In this document: positions 18,004 to 27,821 of the stretch, in pieces
Layout of the letters: every line of letters starts with the position of its first letter
Position numbering within the stretch: the first letter of the stretch is position 1
NCBI RefSeq assembly: GCF_029016285.1
Contig: NZ_CP091975.1
Span: 992,001-1,056,000 of the forward strand
Source of the DNA: Vibrio sp. DW001
GTDB lineage: Bacteria > Pseudomonadota > Gammaproteobacteria > Enterobacterales > Vibrionaceae
DNA length: 64,000 nucleotides
Direction: 5' to 3'
Program-made: the position numbers and the translations under genes
Notes under the pieces: model-generated
What the model saw: the letters and a program-made list of their open reading frames with translations, nothing else
What the model was told of the DNA's origin: nothing
Databases searched by the model: none

Positions 18004-18255
18004 ATGAACCCAATTCTTGCAATGTTGAAAGAGAATAATATTAGCGACGAACAGATCCGTGAGCTTTTTGAAGTGCTGACACAGAATCCTCTTGCGGCAA
18101 TGGCATCAATCGGTCAACTGGGTTTACCTCAAGATAAGCTTCAGCTTTTAATGGGACAGGTGATGCAAAACCCCGCTTTGATTAAAGAAGCAGTCAATGA
18201 GTTAGGGTTAGATTTTTCAAAAGTAGAAGCAGCGAAAGAACAACTTCAGAAGTAA
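18004..18255 (+). CDS. DUF2999-family small protein
   Basis: This 83-residue soluble, helical protein starts at ATG 18004 (MNPILAMLKENNISDEQI), with AAAGGTAG ahead of it. The GTG just before it is less likely. Conserved stretches include MQNPALIKEAVNELGLDFSKVEAAKEQL. It fits DUF2999, a family of gammaproteobacteria with no known role. The repeated LTQNPLAAM and VMQNPALI segments suggest short helical hairpins. It stands alone with its own terminator. Confidence 0.85.
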   Translation: MNPILAMLKENNISDEQIRELFEVLTQNPLAAMASIGQLGLPQDKLQLLMGQVMQNPALIKEAVNELGLDFSKVEAAKEQLQK

Positions 18256-18273
18256 ATCTACCTGCGAATCTTG

Positions 18274-18321
18274 AAAGGTCGTTTAGAGAGGTCAAGTTGA
18301 ACTCCTTTGACGACCTTTTTT
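18274..18321 (+). terminator. intrinsic terminator after the DUF2999 gene
   Basis: AAAGGTCGT (18274-18282) pairs with ACGACCTTT (18310-18318), followed by more T residues. The loop is 27 bases and may fold further. Confidence 0.8.
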
Positions 18322-18349
18322 GATCTTAAGGACGAATGCGCTTTACTCT

Positions 18350-18436
18350 CCGGAGTTTTCATTTACGAAATCATCTGAATGGAAAGGTGAAAGGACGTTC
18401 ACCCAAAAACGTTTAGAACCGTGACAGTTGGCATAG
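18350..18436. repeat. conserved intergenic repeat, family B, copy 1
   Basis: The element runs from GGAGTTTTCATTTACGAAAT to AGAACCGTGACAGTTGGCAT. A second copy of similar length lies at 49827-49913, with the same TTTCATTTACGAAATCAT start and TCTAGAACCGTCAC end. Shorter pieces occur at about 35565-35595 and 61326-61345. The element is non-coding and its function is unknown. Confidence 0.55.
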
Positions 18437-18559
18437 TGTGATTCTCCTAAATAAGCATGTCTTATATATTATTAACCAGCCTTAACTTTTCAATCTGTCA
18501 TAATTGTGTTTAGTTCTATACAGACATTTATCTACTTATAATAATTAAAGGAAATTAAC

Positions 18560-18913
18560 ATGACTCCAGCACCAATTAAAGCGCTTATTTCGTTTGATGA
18601 TTTTGCGAAACTTGATATACGAGTTGGCAGAATCACTCGAGTATCTGAGATAGAAAAATCAGATAAGTTAATGAAATTATTGGTCGATTTTGGTGATCAC
18701 GAGCGCTCAATTCTTGCTGGTATTAAACAAGAACGGGAGAACCCGAGAGAAATTGAAGGCAAACAGGCGTTATTTGTCGTCAATCTCCCAGAGCGAAAAA
18801 TGGCGGGAGAAATATCGCAAGGAATGCTTTTTGACATTGGGTATGAAGACAAATTAACCCCTTGTCTAGCCATGCCAGAAGCAGATGTGCCTAATGGAAG
18901 TCGTGCAGGGTAG
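18560..18913 (+). CDS. CsaA-like tRNA-binding-domain protein
   Basis: The 117 residues form a single OB-fold tRNA-binding domain (FDDFAKLDIRVGRITRVSEI, then SILAGIKQ, VVNLPERKMAGEISQGMLF). It resembles the export-related chaperone CsaA and the C-terminal dimerisation domain of methionyl-tRNA synthetase. The length matches stand-alone CsaA (about 110-120). AAAGGAAATTAAC precedes the ATG. It may bind tRNA or assist protein export; the role in gammaproteobacteria is unclear. Confidence 0.87.
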   Translation: MTPAPIKALISFDDFAKLDIRVGRITRVSEIEKSDKLMKLLVDFGDHERSILAGIKQERENPREIEGKQALFVVNLPERKMAGEISQGMLFDIGYEDKLTPCLAMPEADVPNGSRAG

Positions 18914-18923
18914 TTTTTAGTAG

Positions 18924-18973
18924 ATAACTGAGGGGGAATACACTTGAGTTTTTAAGGTGTATGCCCCCGTTAT
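18924..18973. repeat. palindromic intergenic repeat, family A
   Basis: This is the best-formed member: ATAAC, GGGGGAATACACTT, a short loop, AAGGTGTATGCCCCC and GTTAT form a long, nearly complete hairpin. It follows the CsaA-like gene and faces the end of a minus-strand remnant, so it may double as a bidirectional terminator. Confidence 0.7.
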
Positions 18974-18987
18974 GGCGCCATTAAAAT

Positions 18988-19190
18988 TCAAACTTTAAGG
19001 TTAATTGGTGCGTCTTTAGTGCTTTGTAATATATCGATAATTTCTTTTGGTAGAGCGCTAATACCACTACCGATTTCCAGTGCTTGTTCTTTACTCATTA
19101 TCTGAGAGGTGATTTGTGAAAACTGGTTTTCGGTCACCTCTCCTAAACGCATGATATCTAACCCAGCTTCCGTTGGAATATACCCTTTGT
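18988..19190 (-). pseudogene. C-terminal remnant of a winged-helix regulator
   Basis: The minus strand reads an intact coding segment, GYIPTEAGLDIMRLGEVTEN, to a stop at 18988 (ending DAPINLKV). The pattern, IPTEAG after a basic wing and then a long dimerisation helix, fits the C-terminal half of a MarR-like regulator. No N-terminal half or start exists: the frame runs into the oxidoreductase remnant on the other strand. The family is a judgement from pattern only. Confidence 0.6.
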
Positions 19191-20167
19191 CATTGTTGGT
19201 TGATAAAAAAGATTACTTTGAGGTGACCTTTGCTACCTTACGCAACGTGGCAGAACCTGACATGATGAAAAATGATGCCAGAAAAAAATACAAAGACTTT
19301 TTGTCGGGATCATTCATTCAAAGCGGTGTTACTGAACTTCAAAATGGAGTCGCGACATTGGAAGATGGCTCATCAATTGAGTTTAAAAACGCCATTATTG
19401 CTTCAGGAACTCGCTATCCAACCATGCCTCTGGCCAAGTCAAACACGGCATTGGATTTAGAAGCGCGAAATGGTGAAATGCGTAGATACCATGGCGAGCT
19501 AAAATCTGCTGATAAAGTACTTATTGTCGGAGGTGGTGTGGTTGGTGTTGAATTAGCTGGCGAAATTGCTTACACGTTTCCTGAAAAGAAAACAGTGTTG
19601 GCCCATAACACAGATGCGTTATTAGACGGCTTTAAAGAGAAAACACGCAGAATTACATTAGAGCAGTTGAAAAACCTTGGTGTTGAGGTTGAATTCAATA
19701 CCAACTACCGAAATGTCGATGGAGAATATGTAGATAAAAACACTGGAAAAATCAGCAATGCAGATTTTGTTTTTTTGGCTGTAGGTACATTGCCGAACAG
19801 TGATTTCTTACAATCCCATTTGCCTCATATCTTAGACAGTAAAGGGTTCATTAAAGTGAATGCTCAATTGGAAGTTGTGGGACAAAATAATTTATATGCA
19901 TTAGGTGATGTTGCTGACGTAGGTGAACCCAAGTTGAGTTATCTCGCTCAACAGCAGGGCGAATATGTTGCCAAGTCGATAGTCAGGAAGTTGAAGAATA
20001 AGAAGGTAAAAGGATATAAACGCAACCCCTTAACAGCGCTTATTCCTACAAGACAAAAAAGTGGTGTTGCCGAGCTCCCATTCGCTGTGACGACGTTTAA
20101 ACCGCTCATCAACATGAAGCAAAAAGACCTATTTATTAAGAAAATATTCACTGCTTTTGGCGCGTAA
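19190..20167 (+). pseudogene. 5'-truncated FAD-dependent oxidoreductase (AIF/FSP1-like)
   Basis: From LVDKKDYFEVTFATLRNVAE onward the frame encodes a pyridine-nucleotide-disulphide oxidoreductase, with an NAD-binding motif VLIVGGGVVGVELAGEIA and the FAD-binding LYALGDVADVGEPKLSYLA. The first about 25-30 residues of such enzymes, carrying the N-terminal FAD GxGxxG motif, are missing. The sequence before the junction is the reverse strand of a regulator gene. A deletion of the shared promoter region and both 5' ends explains this. The remaining frame is intact to GAFGA, so the loss may be recent. Confidence 0.82.
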
Positions 20168-20217
20168 ATAACATCATAGTCAATTCGTTAGCTGGGTCTT
20201 AAATTAAAGATGGAATT

Positions 20218-20254
20218 GGAGGACACACGCTTTAGGTTTCAAGGTGTATGCCCT
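20218..20254. repeat. palindromic intergenic repeat, family A
   Basis: GGAGGACACACGCTT, TAGGTTTC and AAGGTGTATGCCCTC form an imperfect hairpin. A half-element, CGACATATACCTCAG, follows at about 20308. The gap 20168-20487 otherwise holds only the upstream region of the next chemoreceptor. Confidence 0.6.
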
Positions 20255-20487
20255 CTCGGTCATTCTCGGTTAGTCTCTTCCCTTCAAATAAGTTAAAGAA
20301 AATTAAAGCGACATATACCTCAGTTCGGTGCTTTTACCTAGACGCTAAGTGAAATCAGGTGTCGGGTACCAAACCATGTGAAAATATTGTTAAGGAAAAT
20401 GGTATAACTGCCGATATTCTAATTACAATTAGCAATAAATGAACGCGGGTTTTTCCGAGTGTCAAATGATTATGAAGTAGGGTGTAT

Positions 20488-22398
20488 ATGTTGAATCTCA
20501 AACAGCTGGGTCTTAAAAAACTGTTGCTTGTATCCGTAATGCTCCTGGTTGGGCTCTCCGTATCAGGGGTAAGTTTTGTTCTTTATCTCCAAGAAAAAGA
20601 GGCGCTAACGGAAAGCGTTATCAACGAAAGTAAAAACTATGTTGAAGCAAAATCTGGAGTTATTGAGACTCTAATTAATGAAAAAGTGGGCGGCATTAAT
20701 AAGCTAGCGAAACTCTACAAAAACAAAAAGTTTGAGGGCAGCGAGCAAGAGGTAATTGACCAAACATTTTTCTTAGCAAACGCGATGAATTTAAATAGTG
20801 CAGTATTGGCTTTTGAATCTGGCGATGCTTATTGGAATCAGATTACGGACAGTTGGCCAAATCACAAATTTGATGGTGATGTGACACAAAGTTCTTGGTA
20901 TCAAGACGGCAGAAACTCTTCAGGGACAACCGTAACAGAACCATATAGAGATGGTGATGTGTATTGGTTAACGATTATAGAGAAAATCAAAGGTGGAACT
21001 ATTTCGGTAGATATGAAACTTGATTTTTTGAATGCCTTGGTTAAACAGTCTAATGATATTTCTGGCGCAACTGCGGTTATCCTAAATCACGATACCATGT
21101 TTTTGGCTTCGTCATCTTCCGCAATTAAGGCTGGTCAAAAAGGGACTGAATTCGCCTGGTTTAAGGATGCAGCGCTTGACGCAGTAACGAAAGAGAGCTC
21201 TGTGATTGAATATGAATTGAATGGGCAAAAGAAAGTGCTGTTTACTCATCGAATTAATGCAGGCGACAAAGATTGGTACTTTGCTGTTGGCCTAGATAAG
21301 TCGGTTGCGTTTGCTAAACTTGAAGAATCGAGAAATAAGGCTATCTATGTATCGGTGATTGCAGTCATTCTGAGTTTGATATTAAGTTATCTGCTGATTC
21401 AAATGTTGTATAAGCCTATTTTGGTATTAAGAGAAACTATTACGAATCTTGCTAGTGGTGATGCAGACCTAACACAGCGACTAAACGTTGAAACGAACGA
21501 CGAGCTTGGAGATATTTCTCAGGGTATTAATAAGTTCATCGGAAATTTACAAGATATGATGCTTGAAATTCGGGAAGTAACCACTACGTTGCAATCTAAT
21601 GTAGGGAGAATGAGGGAGCAATCTGAAACCAATAGTAATATCTTACAGAATCATGTTTCTGAGACTGAGCAGGTCGTTACCGCAATTGAAGAAATGAATG
21701 CGACAGCGGATTCAATGGCAAGTGATGCGGCAAATACGGCCAGTCTAACCGAAAAAGCGAATGCGACGAGTGTTGAATCTAAACGAATTGCGACGCTATC
21801 TCAGGACACCGTTTCGGGTTTAATCGCGGATGTTGATGTCTCTGCTGATAATGTGCAGAACATGAACAAAGAGACACACAGCATTAATGGTATTTTGAGT
21901 GTCATTAGTGAAATTGCAGAGCAAACAAACTTACTGGCTCTGAATGCAGCCATTGAAGCTGCACGAGCGGGTGAACAAGGCCGTGGATTCGCTGTCGTAG
22001 CTGATGAAGTCCGAAATTTAGCAAGTAGAACGAAAGACAGCACGCAGGAAGTTGAATCGGCTTTAGACAGCTTGATGAAAGGAACCGATGCAGTTGTGAG
22101 TTCAATGGCCAATACCAAATCTCGTTGTCAAGATACTGCTGATGGTGCAGGAGAGGTTGCGGTCAGCCTAGAAACGATGAGCAATTATGTGGATGATATC
22201 CATGATCTTAGTACACAAATTGCAACGGCTGCAGAGGAACAAAGCTGTGTCACGCAAGAACTAAGTAAAAACATGACGTCGATTAGCGAGATTGTTAATG
22301 AACTAGATAATAACGGTCAACGGTCTTTGAAGGATGCTGAAGATGTCGCTGAAGTGAACAGTCAACTTGTCGCAATAGTTAATCGCTTCAAAATTTAG
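20488..22398 (+). CDS. methyl-accepting chemotaxis protein, Cache-type sensor
   Basis: The protein has 636 residues from ATG 20488, placed five bases after AGGG. A GTG six bases earlier overlaps that site and is rejected. A membrane helix spans about 10-32. A dCache-like sensor at about 40-275 contains [20 protein letters not shown] and [13 protein letters not shown] second helix lies at about 285-308, followed by HAMP ([20 protein letters not shown]) and the signalling domain with [20 protein letters not shown]. No C-terminal CheR-binding pentapeptide is seen. The ligand is unknown. Confidence 0.94.
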   Translation: MLNLKQLGLKKLLLVSVMLLVGLSVSGVSFVLYLQEKEALTESVINESKNYVEAKSGVIETLINEKVGGINKLAKLYKNKKFEGSEQEVIDQTFFLANAMNLNSAVLAFESGDAYWNQITDSWPNHKFDGDVTQSSWYQDGRNSSGTTVTEPYRDGDVYWLTIIEKIKGGTISVDMKLDFLNALVKQSNDISGATAVILNHDTMFLASSSSAIKAGQKGTEFAWFKDAALDAVTKESSVIEYELNGQKKVLFTHRINAGDKDWYFAVGLDKSVAFAKLEESRNKAIYVSVIAVILSLILSYLLIQMLYKPILVLRETITNLASGDADLTQRLNVETNDELGDISQGINKFIGNLQDMMLEIREVTTTLQSNVGRMREQSETNSNILQNHVSETEQVVTAIEEMNATADSMASDAANTASLTEKANATSVESKRIATLSQDTVSGLIADVDVSADNVQNMNKETHSINGILSVISEIAEQTNLLALNAAIEAARAGEQGRGFAVVADEVRNLASRTKDSTQEVESALDSLMKGTDAVVSSMANTKSRCQDTADGAGEVAVSLETMSNYVDDIHDLSTQIATAAEEQSCVTQELSKNMTSISEIVNELDNNGQRSLKDAEDVAEVNSQLVAIVNRFKI

Positions 22399-22477
22399 TA
22401 TTAGACGATAAACGTAAAGTGTTATTAGCGATATCCTCTTATTGTCGGTAATCGCATCTTAGAACGGCAGCAAAAAT

Positions 22478-22516
22478 AAAAGGGATATTCACCTATGATT
22501 TGTGGATGTCCCTTTT
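22478..22516. terminator. bidirectional terminator between convergent genes
   Basis: AAAAGGGATATTCAC and GTGGATGTCCCTTTT pair, using two G-U pairs, around a 9-base loop, with A and T runs at both ends. It serves the chemoreceptor and the convergent EamA gene. Its CACCTATGATTT core resembles repeat family A. Confidence 0.8.
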
Positions 22517-22546
22517 CGTTATCCATGTTCCCTCCATTGAGTATTA

Positions 22547-23233
22547 CTAAGCAAAAGCAGATCTGATGCAGAGCCATAGGCGGCCATCAATAAATGACAA
22601 TCCGAATGCAATCAGCAACATGCCTAGAAAATTAATCAACGCCAATGATTCGTTGAGAAACAATAAGTCAAGTAGAACGGCGGAGACAGGAACGAGCAGT
22701 GTTACCAGTAATACGTTTGTTGCTCCCGCCAGTTCAAGTATCTTGAAATAAAGAACATAAGCAATAGCCGTTGAAAAAACGGCTAGCCTTGTAATGGCGG
22801 CCCATGTTTTAGTATTGGTACTCAATAGCTCAATTGGACCGTCAACGGTTAAAGCGATAGGTAGCAATATGAGTGTTGAGGCGGTGACTTGTCCTGCTGC
22901 CGTTACCACTGGATTTAAACCCGAAGCCAATCCAGACGCAATCTGAGTTTGCCCCCATACAATAAGAACAAATGGGACGACATTGTTTAATAACCCCATC
23001 GTCAAAAAAGCACCCCATACTTTTAGGCTTTTTGGTGGACGAAGCCCAATCATCAGTGCGATAGCCCATAGTGTTGCCGCAGCAATACCCATTCTAAGAG
23101 TGACGATGGTTATTGGAGGCCGTTCATTCATCGCTATGCCCACGAAGAAAAATGACCCGCCCCATAAGATCGACAGTAAAAGGAGCATGAACCATACTTT
23201 CGAATTCATAGCATGATTGATAGAAGATGTCAT
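22547..23233 (-). CDS. EamA/DMT transporter with an internal deletion
   Basis: The protein has 228 residues from ATG 23233, which is preceded by GGAATCG; upstream frames lack a ribosome-binding site. The N-terminal half begins like a normal EamA domain (LSILWGGSFFFVGIAM). At SGLASGLNPVVTAAGQVTAS the end of the first domain is joined directly to the middle of the second. Family members usually have about 290-310 residues and ten helices, so about 70 residues, probably three helices, are missing in frame. The C-terminus is a little longer than usual. The protein may be non-functional. Confidence 0.78.
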   Translation of the reverse strand: MTSSINHAMNSKVWFMLLLLSILWGGSFFFVGIAMNERPPITIVTLRMGIAAATLWAIALMIGLRPPKSLKVWGAFLTMGLLNNVVPFVLIVWGQTQIASGLASGLNPVVTAAGQVTASTLILLPIALTVDGPIELLSTNTKTWAAITRLAVFSTAIAYVLYFKILELAGATNVLLVTLLVPVSAVLLDLLFLNESLALINFLGMLLIAFGLSFIDGRLWLCIRSAFA

Positions 23234-23428
23234 CGTCGATTCCATTTTGTATTGGTATGTGTTGAATTCATACTCGTTGACCCTGAAGGACGAAAACATC
23301 CGAATATTGCGTCATATTCATTTCTCTACTTTATGTGCTATCTAAAATTGTTCGGCAAGAATCAGATAGAAGAGTAAATGAAAGTATGGTGATATGGTTT
23401 TGTTATTCGCTATAAAGAGAGTGCAGTC

Positions 23429-24487
23429 ATGGCAATGCCGTCTGAAAACCTGATGAAAAAGGCAATAGAAAGCCGAGATAAGTCCTATGACGGACAGTTT
23501 TACTACGGTGTTATTACGACCGGTGTGTTTTGCATGCCCTCATGTCCTACTAAATCTGCTCATCCAGAAAATATAAGGTTCTTACCTGACATCGAATCTG
23601 CGATTCAAGCGGGATATCGACCTTGTAAACGTTGCTATCCCGCAGGAAAAAATGCAAAAACAGAAAAGCTTATCGAAGTGGTTCGTTATATTGAAGAGCA
23701 CATAGAAGATAAAATAACACTGTTGCAATTAGGCGACATAGCGGGCCTTTCTCCGTCTCGATTACAGAGGGTATTTAAGAATGTATTTGGTGTCTCCCCA
23801 AAACAGTATCAGGACGCAATTCGAATGCGCATATTCAAGCGCTCGCTAAAAGAGGGAGATAATGTAACCGATGCAATATATTCCTCAGGGTTCGGCTCTA
23901 TAAGTCGAATATACGGTGAGGCTACTCGCAATATTGGTATGACACCGAAAGCCTATCGCGCGGGTGGTGACGGTGAGGTTATTCACTATGCTTGCCGAAA
24001 AACAGCATTCGGACACATGATGATGGCTGCCACAGGTAAGGGAGTCTGCTCTGTGCAGTTTGGTGACGATAGAAGTATTCTGCTTTCCTTGTTGTCCAAA
24101 GAGTTCCCCAACGCGGAGCTGGCTCTTTCTGCAGCGCAAAATGCCCTCGATTTAGATAATTGGATGGATGCCTTGGACAAACATGTCAATCTGGGCGCTC
24201 CCAGACCAGATGTACCTCTCGATATTAGAGGGACGGCATTTCAGATAAAAGTGTGGCAGTTTTTACTCAGTATCAAAGAAGGGGACGTAGTAAGTTACGG
24301 TGAAGTCGCAGAACAAATCGATAATCCTAAAGCAGTTCGAGCGGTAGGAACGGCGTGCGGGAAAAACCCTGTCGGCGTATTAATCCCTTGTCACCGTGTT
24401 TTAAGGAGTGACGGTTCTTTGGGAGGATATCGATGGGGGTTGGAACGCAAACGAGCACTGTTAGATAAAGAAAGAGCAGAGTTGTGA
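23429..24487 (+). CDS. ada: Ada: methyl-DNA repair and adaptive-response activator
   Basis: The 352 residues match E. coli Ada domain by domain. The zinc-binding phosphotriester-repair domain has C35, C39, C66 and C69 (FCMPSC, PCKRCY), with C35 as methyl acceptor. An AraC-type helix-turn-helix lies at about 85-180. The O6-methylguanine methyltransferase has acceptor C321 in IPCHRV. It removes methyl groups from DNA and, once methylated, activates alkylation-response genes. Two other alkylation-repair genes in this window (28463, 51926) could be targets. ATG 23429 follows GAGAG. A second ATG two codons on is possible. Confidence 0.96.
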   Translation: MAMPSENLMKKAIESRDKSYDGQFYYGVITTGVFCMPSCPTKSAHPENIRFLPDIESAIQAGYRPCKRCYPAGKNAKTEKLIEVVRYIEEHIEDKITLLQLGDIAGLSPSRLQRVFKNVFGVSPKQYQDAIRMRIFKRSLKEGDNVTDAIYSSGFGSISRIYGEATRNIGMTPKAYRAGGDGEVIHYACRKTAFGHMMMAATGKGVCSVQFGDDRSILLSLLSKEFPNAELALSAAQNALDLDNWMDALDKHVNLGAPRPDVPLDIRGTAFQIKVWQFLLSIKEGDVVSYGEVAEQIDNPKAVRAVGTACGKNPVGVLIPCHRVLRSDGSLGGYRWGLERKRALLDKERAEL

Positions 24488-24568
24488 AGGTGTCATTGAG
24501 ATACGCCCCCAATTAGAATCAATTATCGAATTATGCTTCCGATATTAGTGACATTTTGAGATACCCAT

Positions 24569-25721
24569 CAAACAAATTTTCTAGTATGTAATGGTGAAAT
24601 CCCTTGGTCTGATGGGGTACTTGATAGCTACGATAGTCAAATATCTCAAATGGGTTTTACCGAAGAAGAAAAGAACTTACTGAATAAATCCAATGATCTT
24701 TCGGTAAACGGACCGATTGCGGCTATTGAAACTAGTGCTTTTGAAGTAACGGATAAGATGACGAATAAAGCGATCCAAGAACTGACACCAGAGGAAATCA
24801 GTAGATGGTTGGTAGCGGTCGAATCTTTATTTACCAACACCTATGGAAATCATCTAACGGAGATTAACGAGCCCGCTGATCTGTTTATTGAAAAACTCGA
24901 TGTTCGCACCAGTCAAGCATTAAGTGGTATAGAAAAAACCAGTTCTACACTCGGTTATACAACGCTAGATTTTACACTCTTTATATTTATTATATTAGTT
25001 TCTGCATATGTAATTATTCACCAAAAAATACTTAAGCCAATACTGAATCTTATTGATGAAACCACCTTGGTTGCAGAAGGGGATCTTACCCGTAATATTT
25101 CTGTGGCAGGAAATGATGAAATCGCGAGCTTAGTGAAAACGTTCAACACAATGATCTCGACATTGTCTGGATTGCTCCGAGATATCCGAAGTGATTCGAC
25201 AAGCACTCGGGCTAATTCTGAACAATTAAAGAGGGTGGCTCAATCGAGTTTAGTCATTTCAGAAGAGCAGCGTCTATCGGTCGAAAGTATTGCCACGTCT
25301 GTCTATGAGAATTCAGTCGCTAGTCAAAAAGTCGCCAAGAACTGTGTAGATGCAGCTAGCCATGCTGAATCAATAAATAATCAGACAGAGTGTGGCCAAA
25401 AAGCAATGCAACTAAGTTTAGATTCTGTAAATCAGTTGTCTCATCAGCTTTCCGTCTCTGTCGAAAGGATGGAACAACTTACTCATTCAGTATCAAGTAT
25501 GGTAGATGTCATTAGCGGATATCGGTGAGTTGGTATTTAAGATTAAAGAGATGACAAACTCTATTGCTACTGCCGCAGAGGAACAAGCAATAGTCACAGA
25601 AGATATCAGTGAGAGACTAACAGGCATCAAAGATGCGACGAGTGAGAACGCAGAACAGAGTCAAAATATTGCGACTACATCTGGAAAGCTCAGTGATATT
25701 TCCAGAAATCTTGATACGTAA
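24569..25721 (+). pseudogene. chemoreceptor pseudogene lacking its N-terminus and signalling tip
   Basis: The frame is open from about 24569 (reading LVCNGEIPWSDGVLD) without a start. It encodes part of a periplasmic sensor, a membrane helix (TLDFTLFIFIILVSAYVII), HAMP (DETTLVAEGDLTRNISV) and half of the signalling domain, up to SSMVDVIS at about 25516. It then shifts frame into the distal part (IGELVFKIKEMTNSIATAAEE, ending at 25721). The first membrane helix is missing, and so is the central tip with [18 protein letters not shown] that contacts CheA/CheW. It cannot be a working receptor. Confidence 0.85.
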
Positions 25722-25777
25722 GTCGGGGTCTTTAAAATTTAAATGAGCATGGTTTTTGCCAATGTTATACGTTGTCA

Positions 25778-25823
25778 GAAACCACCTTGTATGGCCTAAG
25801 AATAGACAATACAAGGTGGTTTC
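25778..25823. terminator. strong hairpin after the chemoreceptor pseudogene
   Basis: GAAACCACCTTGTAT (25778-25792) and ATACAAGGTGGTTTC (25809-25823) are perfect 15-bp arms around a 16-base loop. T residues follow on the + side. It probably terminates the broken chemoreceptor transcript. Confidence 0.8.
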
Positions 25824-26158
25824 GTTTAATGCTCGTATTGGTTGCTATTCTATGTTTTATAGATAAATCACACGTCGACTACTTCAGATTTCAAGCGATA
25901 TTTTTTTCATTTCTGTAATCTATTTAGCATCTAGATTCTTTTAAAACAATAATATATATAGTGATATCGCTCCCATTGATTCCCCCGTTACGTTATGTAA
26001 AATCATTTCTTAGGACTTTGTCACGGTAACCTTATGTTCATATGAGCATTATTCGTTCGAAAATAATTGATTTTATGTTCGTTTTCTATGAATGAAAATC
26101 ATGAATGGTATTGCTTTGCTGTTTTTATCCTCTTATGTAAGAGGCTTTTGGGTAGTGA

Positions 26159-26176
26159 GAATCGAACGTTCGATTC
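26159..26176. promoter_or_regulatory. 18-bp perfect palindrome upstream of glpQ
   Basis: GAATCGAACGTTCGATTC is a perfect palindrome about 100 bases before the glpQ start. Nearby, TTATTCGTTCGAAAATAA and TATGTTCGTTTTC also carry TTCG half-sites resembling GlpR operator halves. Control by a GlpR-like repressor fits the gene function but is inference. The rest of 25824-26276 is A+T-rich and without a gene. Confidence 0.45.
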
Positions 26177-26276
26177 ATTTTAGGTTGGTAGTCGTTTGCG
26201 TCAATTTTGACAGGAAGTAATAAATCCGTTTTGTTTATTAGATATAAAAATAGTGATTACAAAAAAGGACTAAAGA

Positions 26277-27371
26277 ATGAAGAAACAACTTATTACTGCT
26301 GCGATACTGGCTTCCATTGCGGGGTCGGTGTTTGCCAGTTCAGATAAACTTGTTATAGCGCACCGAGGTGCAAGTGGCTACCTTCCTGAGCACACCCTTG
26401 AAGCGTATTCTGCTGCCTATTTTATGGGGGCCGATTATATAGAACAAGATGTAGTGATGACTAAAGACAATAAGCTGGTTGTTCTACATGATCATACCCT
26501 GGACCGCACGACCGATGTAATGAGTAAATACCCAGAACGATTTCGCACAATTGATGGAGTAAAGCGTTGGTTCGCTATTGATTTTACGTTAGCTGAAATT
26601 AAAACTTTGCGAGTCACAGAAGGATTCAAAATACCGGACAATTCAGATCCTGATCAGGTGCAGGATCTTTCAAAAGCAGGCTTTCCAGATCGCTTCCCAC
26701 TGTGGCAGTCAAACTTCCAAGTAGCTACCTTTGAGGAAGCCATTGAACTCATTCAGGGGCTAAATAAATCCACTAAGCGTAGCGTCGGTATTTATCCGGA
26801 AATCAAAGCACCATGGCTTCATAAAAAGGAAGGAAAAGACATTTCTTTGGCCGTGCTAGAAACGCTTAAGGCGTATGGTTATGACAGCAAAGACGATATG
26901 GTTTATGTCCAGTGTTTTGACCCTATCGAAACCAAACGTATTGCTGAGGTGCTGATGCCGAAGATGAATATCGATCTGAAAGTTGTGCAGCTTTTAGCGG
27001 AAACAAGTTGGAATGAAACCATGGTTGTTGATAAGGAAGGAAAAGTCACGCCTTATGACTATGATTGGATGTTCATGCCAGGTGCGATGGCAAAAGTGGC
27101 CAAGTATGCGGATGGAATAGGGCCATGGAAACCGATGTTGGTTGACGACAAGTCAACCAATGACAATATCATTGTTAAACCATTAATGACCGAAGCTAAA
27201 GCGGCAGGGTTAGAAGTGCATCCTTATACGTTCAGAGCGGATCAAGGTCGTATTCCTTCTTACGCAAAAAACTTTGATGACATGTTAGATGTGTTTTACT
27301 TCAAAGTAGGCGTTGACGGCGTCTTTACGGATTTCACTGATAAAGCGGTTAAGTTCTTAGATACAAAGTAA
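26277..27371 (+). CDS. glpQ: periplasmic glycerophosphodiester phosphodiesterase
   Basis: This 364-residue protein has a signal peptide (about 1-21, cleaved after VFA) and a GDPD TIM-barrel domain. It opens with the catalytic and metal-binding motif IAHRGASGYLPEHTLEAY, then YIEQDVVMTKDNKLVVLHDH, and ends GVDGVFTDFTDKAV. Length and signal match periplasmic GlpQ. It hydrolyses glycerophosphodiesters to glycerol-3-phosphate plus alcohol, feeding phospholipid breakdown products into metabolism. No transporter gene adjoins it. AAAAAAGGAC lies before the ATG. Confidence 0.95.
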   Translation: MKKQLITAAILASIAGSVFASSDKLVIAHRGASGYLPEHTLEAYSAAYFMGADYIEQDVVMTKDNKLVVLHDHTLDRTTDVMSKYPERFRTIDGVKRWFAIDFTLAEIKTLRVTEGFKIPDNSDPDQVQDLSKAGFPDRFPLWQSNFQVATFEEAIELIQGLNKSTKRSVGIYPEIKAPWLHKKEGKDISLAVLETLKAYGYDSKDDMVYVQCFDPIETKRIAEVLMPKMNIDLKVVQLLAETSWNETMVVDKEGKVTPYDYDWMFMPGAMAKVAKYADGIGPWKPMLVDDKSTNDNIIVKPLMTEAKAAGLEVHPYTFRADQGRIPSYAKNFDDMLDVFYFKVGVDGVFTDFTDKAVKFLDTK

Positions 27372-27406
27372 TATAGATTACGTATTTAGTTCGATTAATA
27401 AATGGA

Positions 27407-27437
27407 AAACCAGTGCTGATGTGCGCTGGTTTTTTTC
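27407..27437 (+). terminator. terminator of glpQ
   Basis: AAACCAG, a short internal bulge and CTGGTTTTTTT form a GC-containing stem with a T-tract about 45 bases after the stop. Confidence 0.82.
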
Positions 27438-27608
27438 TGGATGTCACTAATATCATTTGATAAATAGAGCACAGAGATAAATAATTTTATAAAATCATCT
27501 GCAAACTGTAACAGTCCTTTCTTGTATTGCGTCTAACCCTATAGAGCCTGAATTTTTTAGGTGGTCTTAAGAGAAATATAGGGAAAATAATGAAAAAAAT
27601 TATCACTA

Positions 27609-27821
27609 CCAGGCTTCATTCGCGATATTCATCTGCAATCTTTGGCTGACCCCTATTTACTTGCGGACATTAGCCTGTGGGAAGAAATCAATGTCACTTG
27701 GACAACCAAATTTGTTCGTGATTCATTTTCAAGTAAGGCTCAAGAATTAGAGCTCTTTGGCTATTTTCAATCAGTGTCATCCATTACTGGGTTAGAATCA
27801 TTCATGGAACTGAGGCTGTGA
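27609..27821 (+). pseudogene. fragment of an unrecognised gene, possibly ABM-like
   Basis: A 70-codon coding-like frame without a start (PGFIRDIHLQSLADPYLLAD through SLWEEINVTW to a stop) sits in a different frame from the nearest ATG at 27590. The pattern PGFI...DISLWE resembles antibiotic-biosynthesis-monooxygenase-type small proteins, but I am not sure. It is probably the 3' part of a gene broken by frameshift. Confidence 0.4.
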
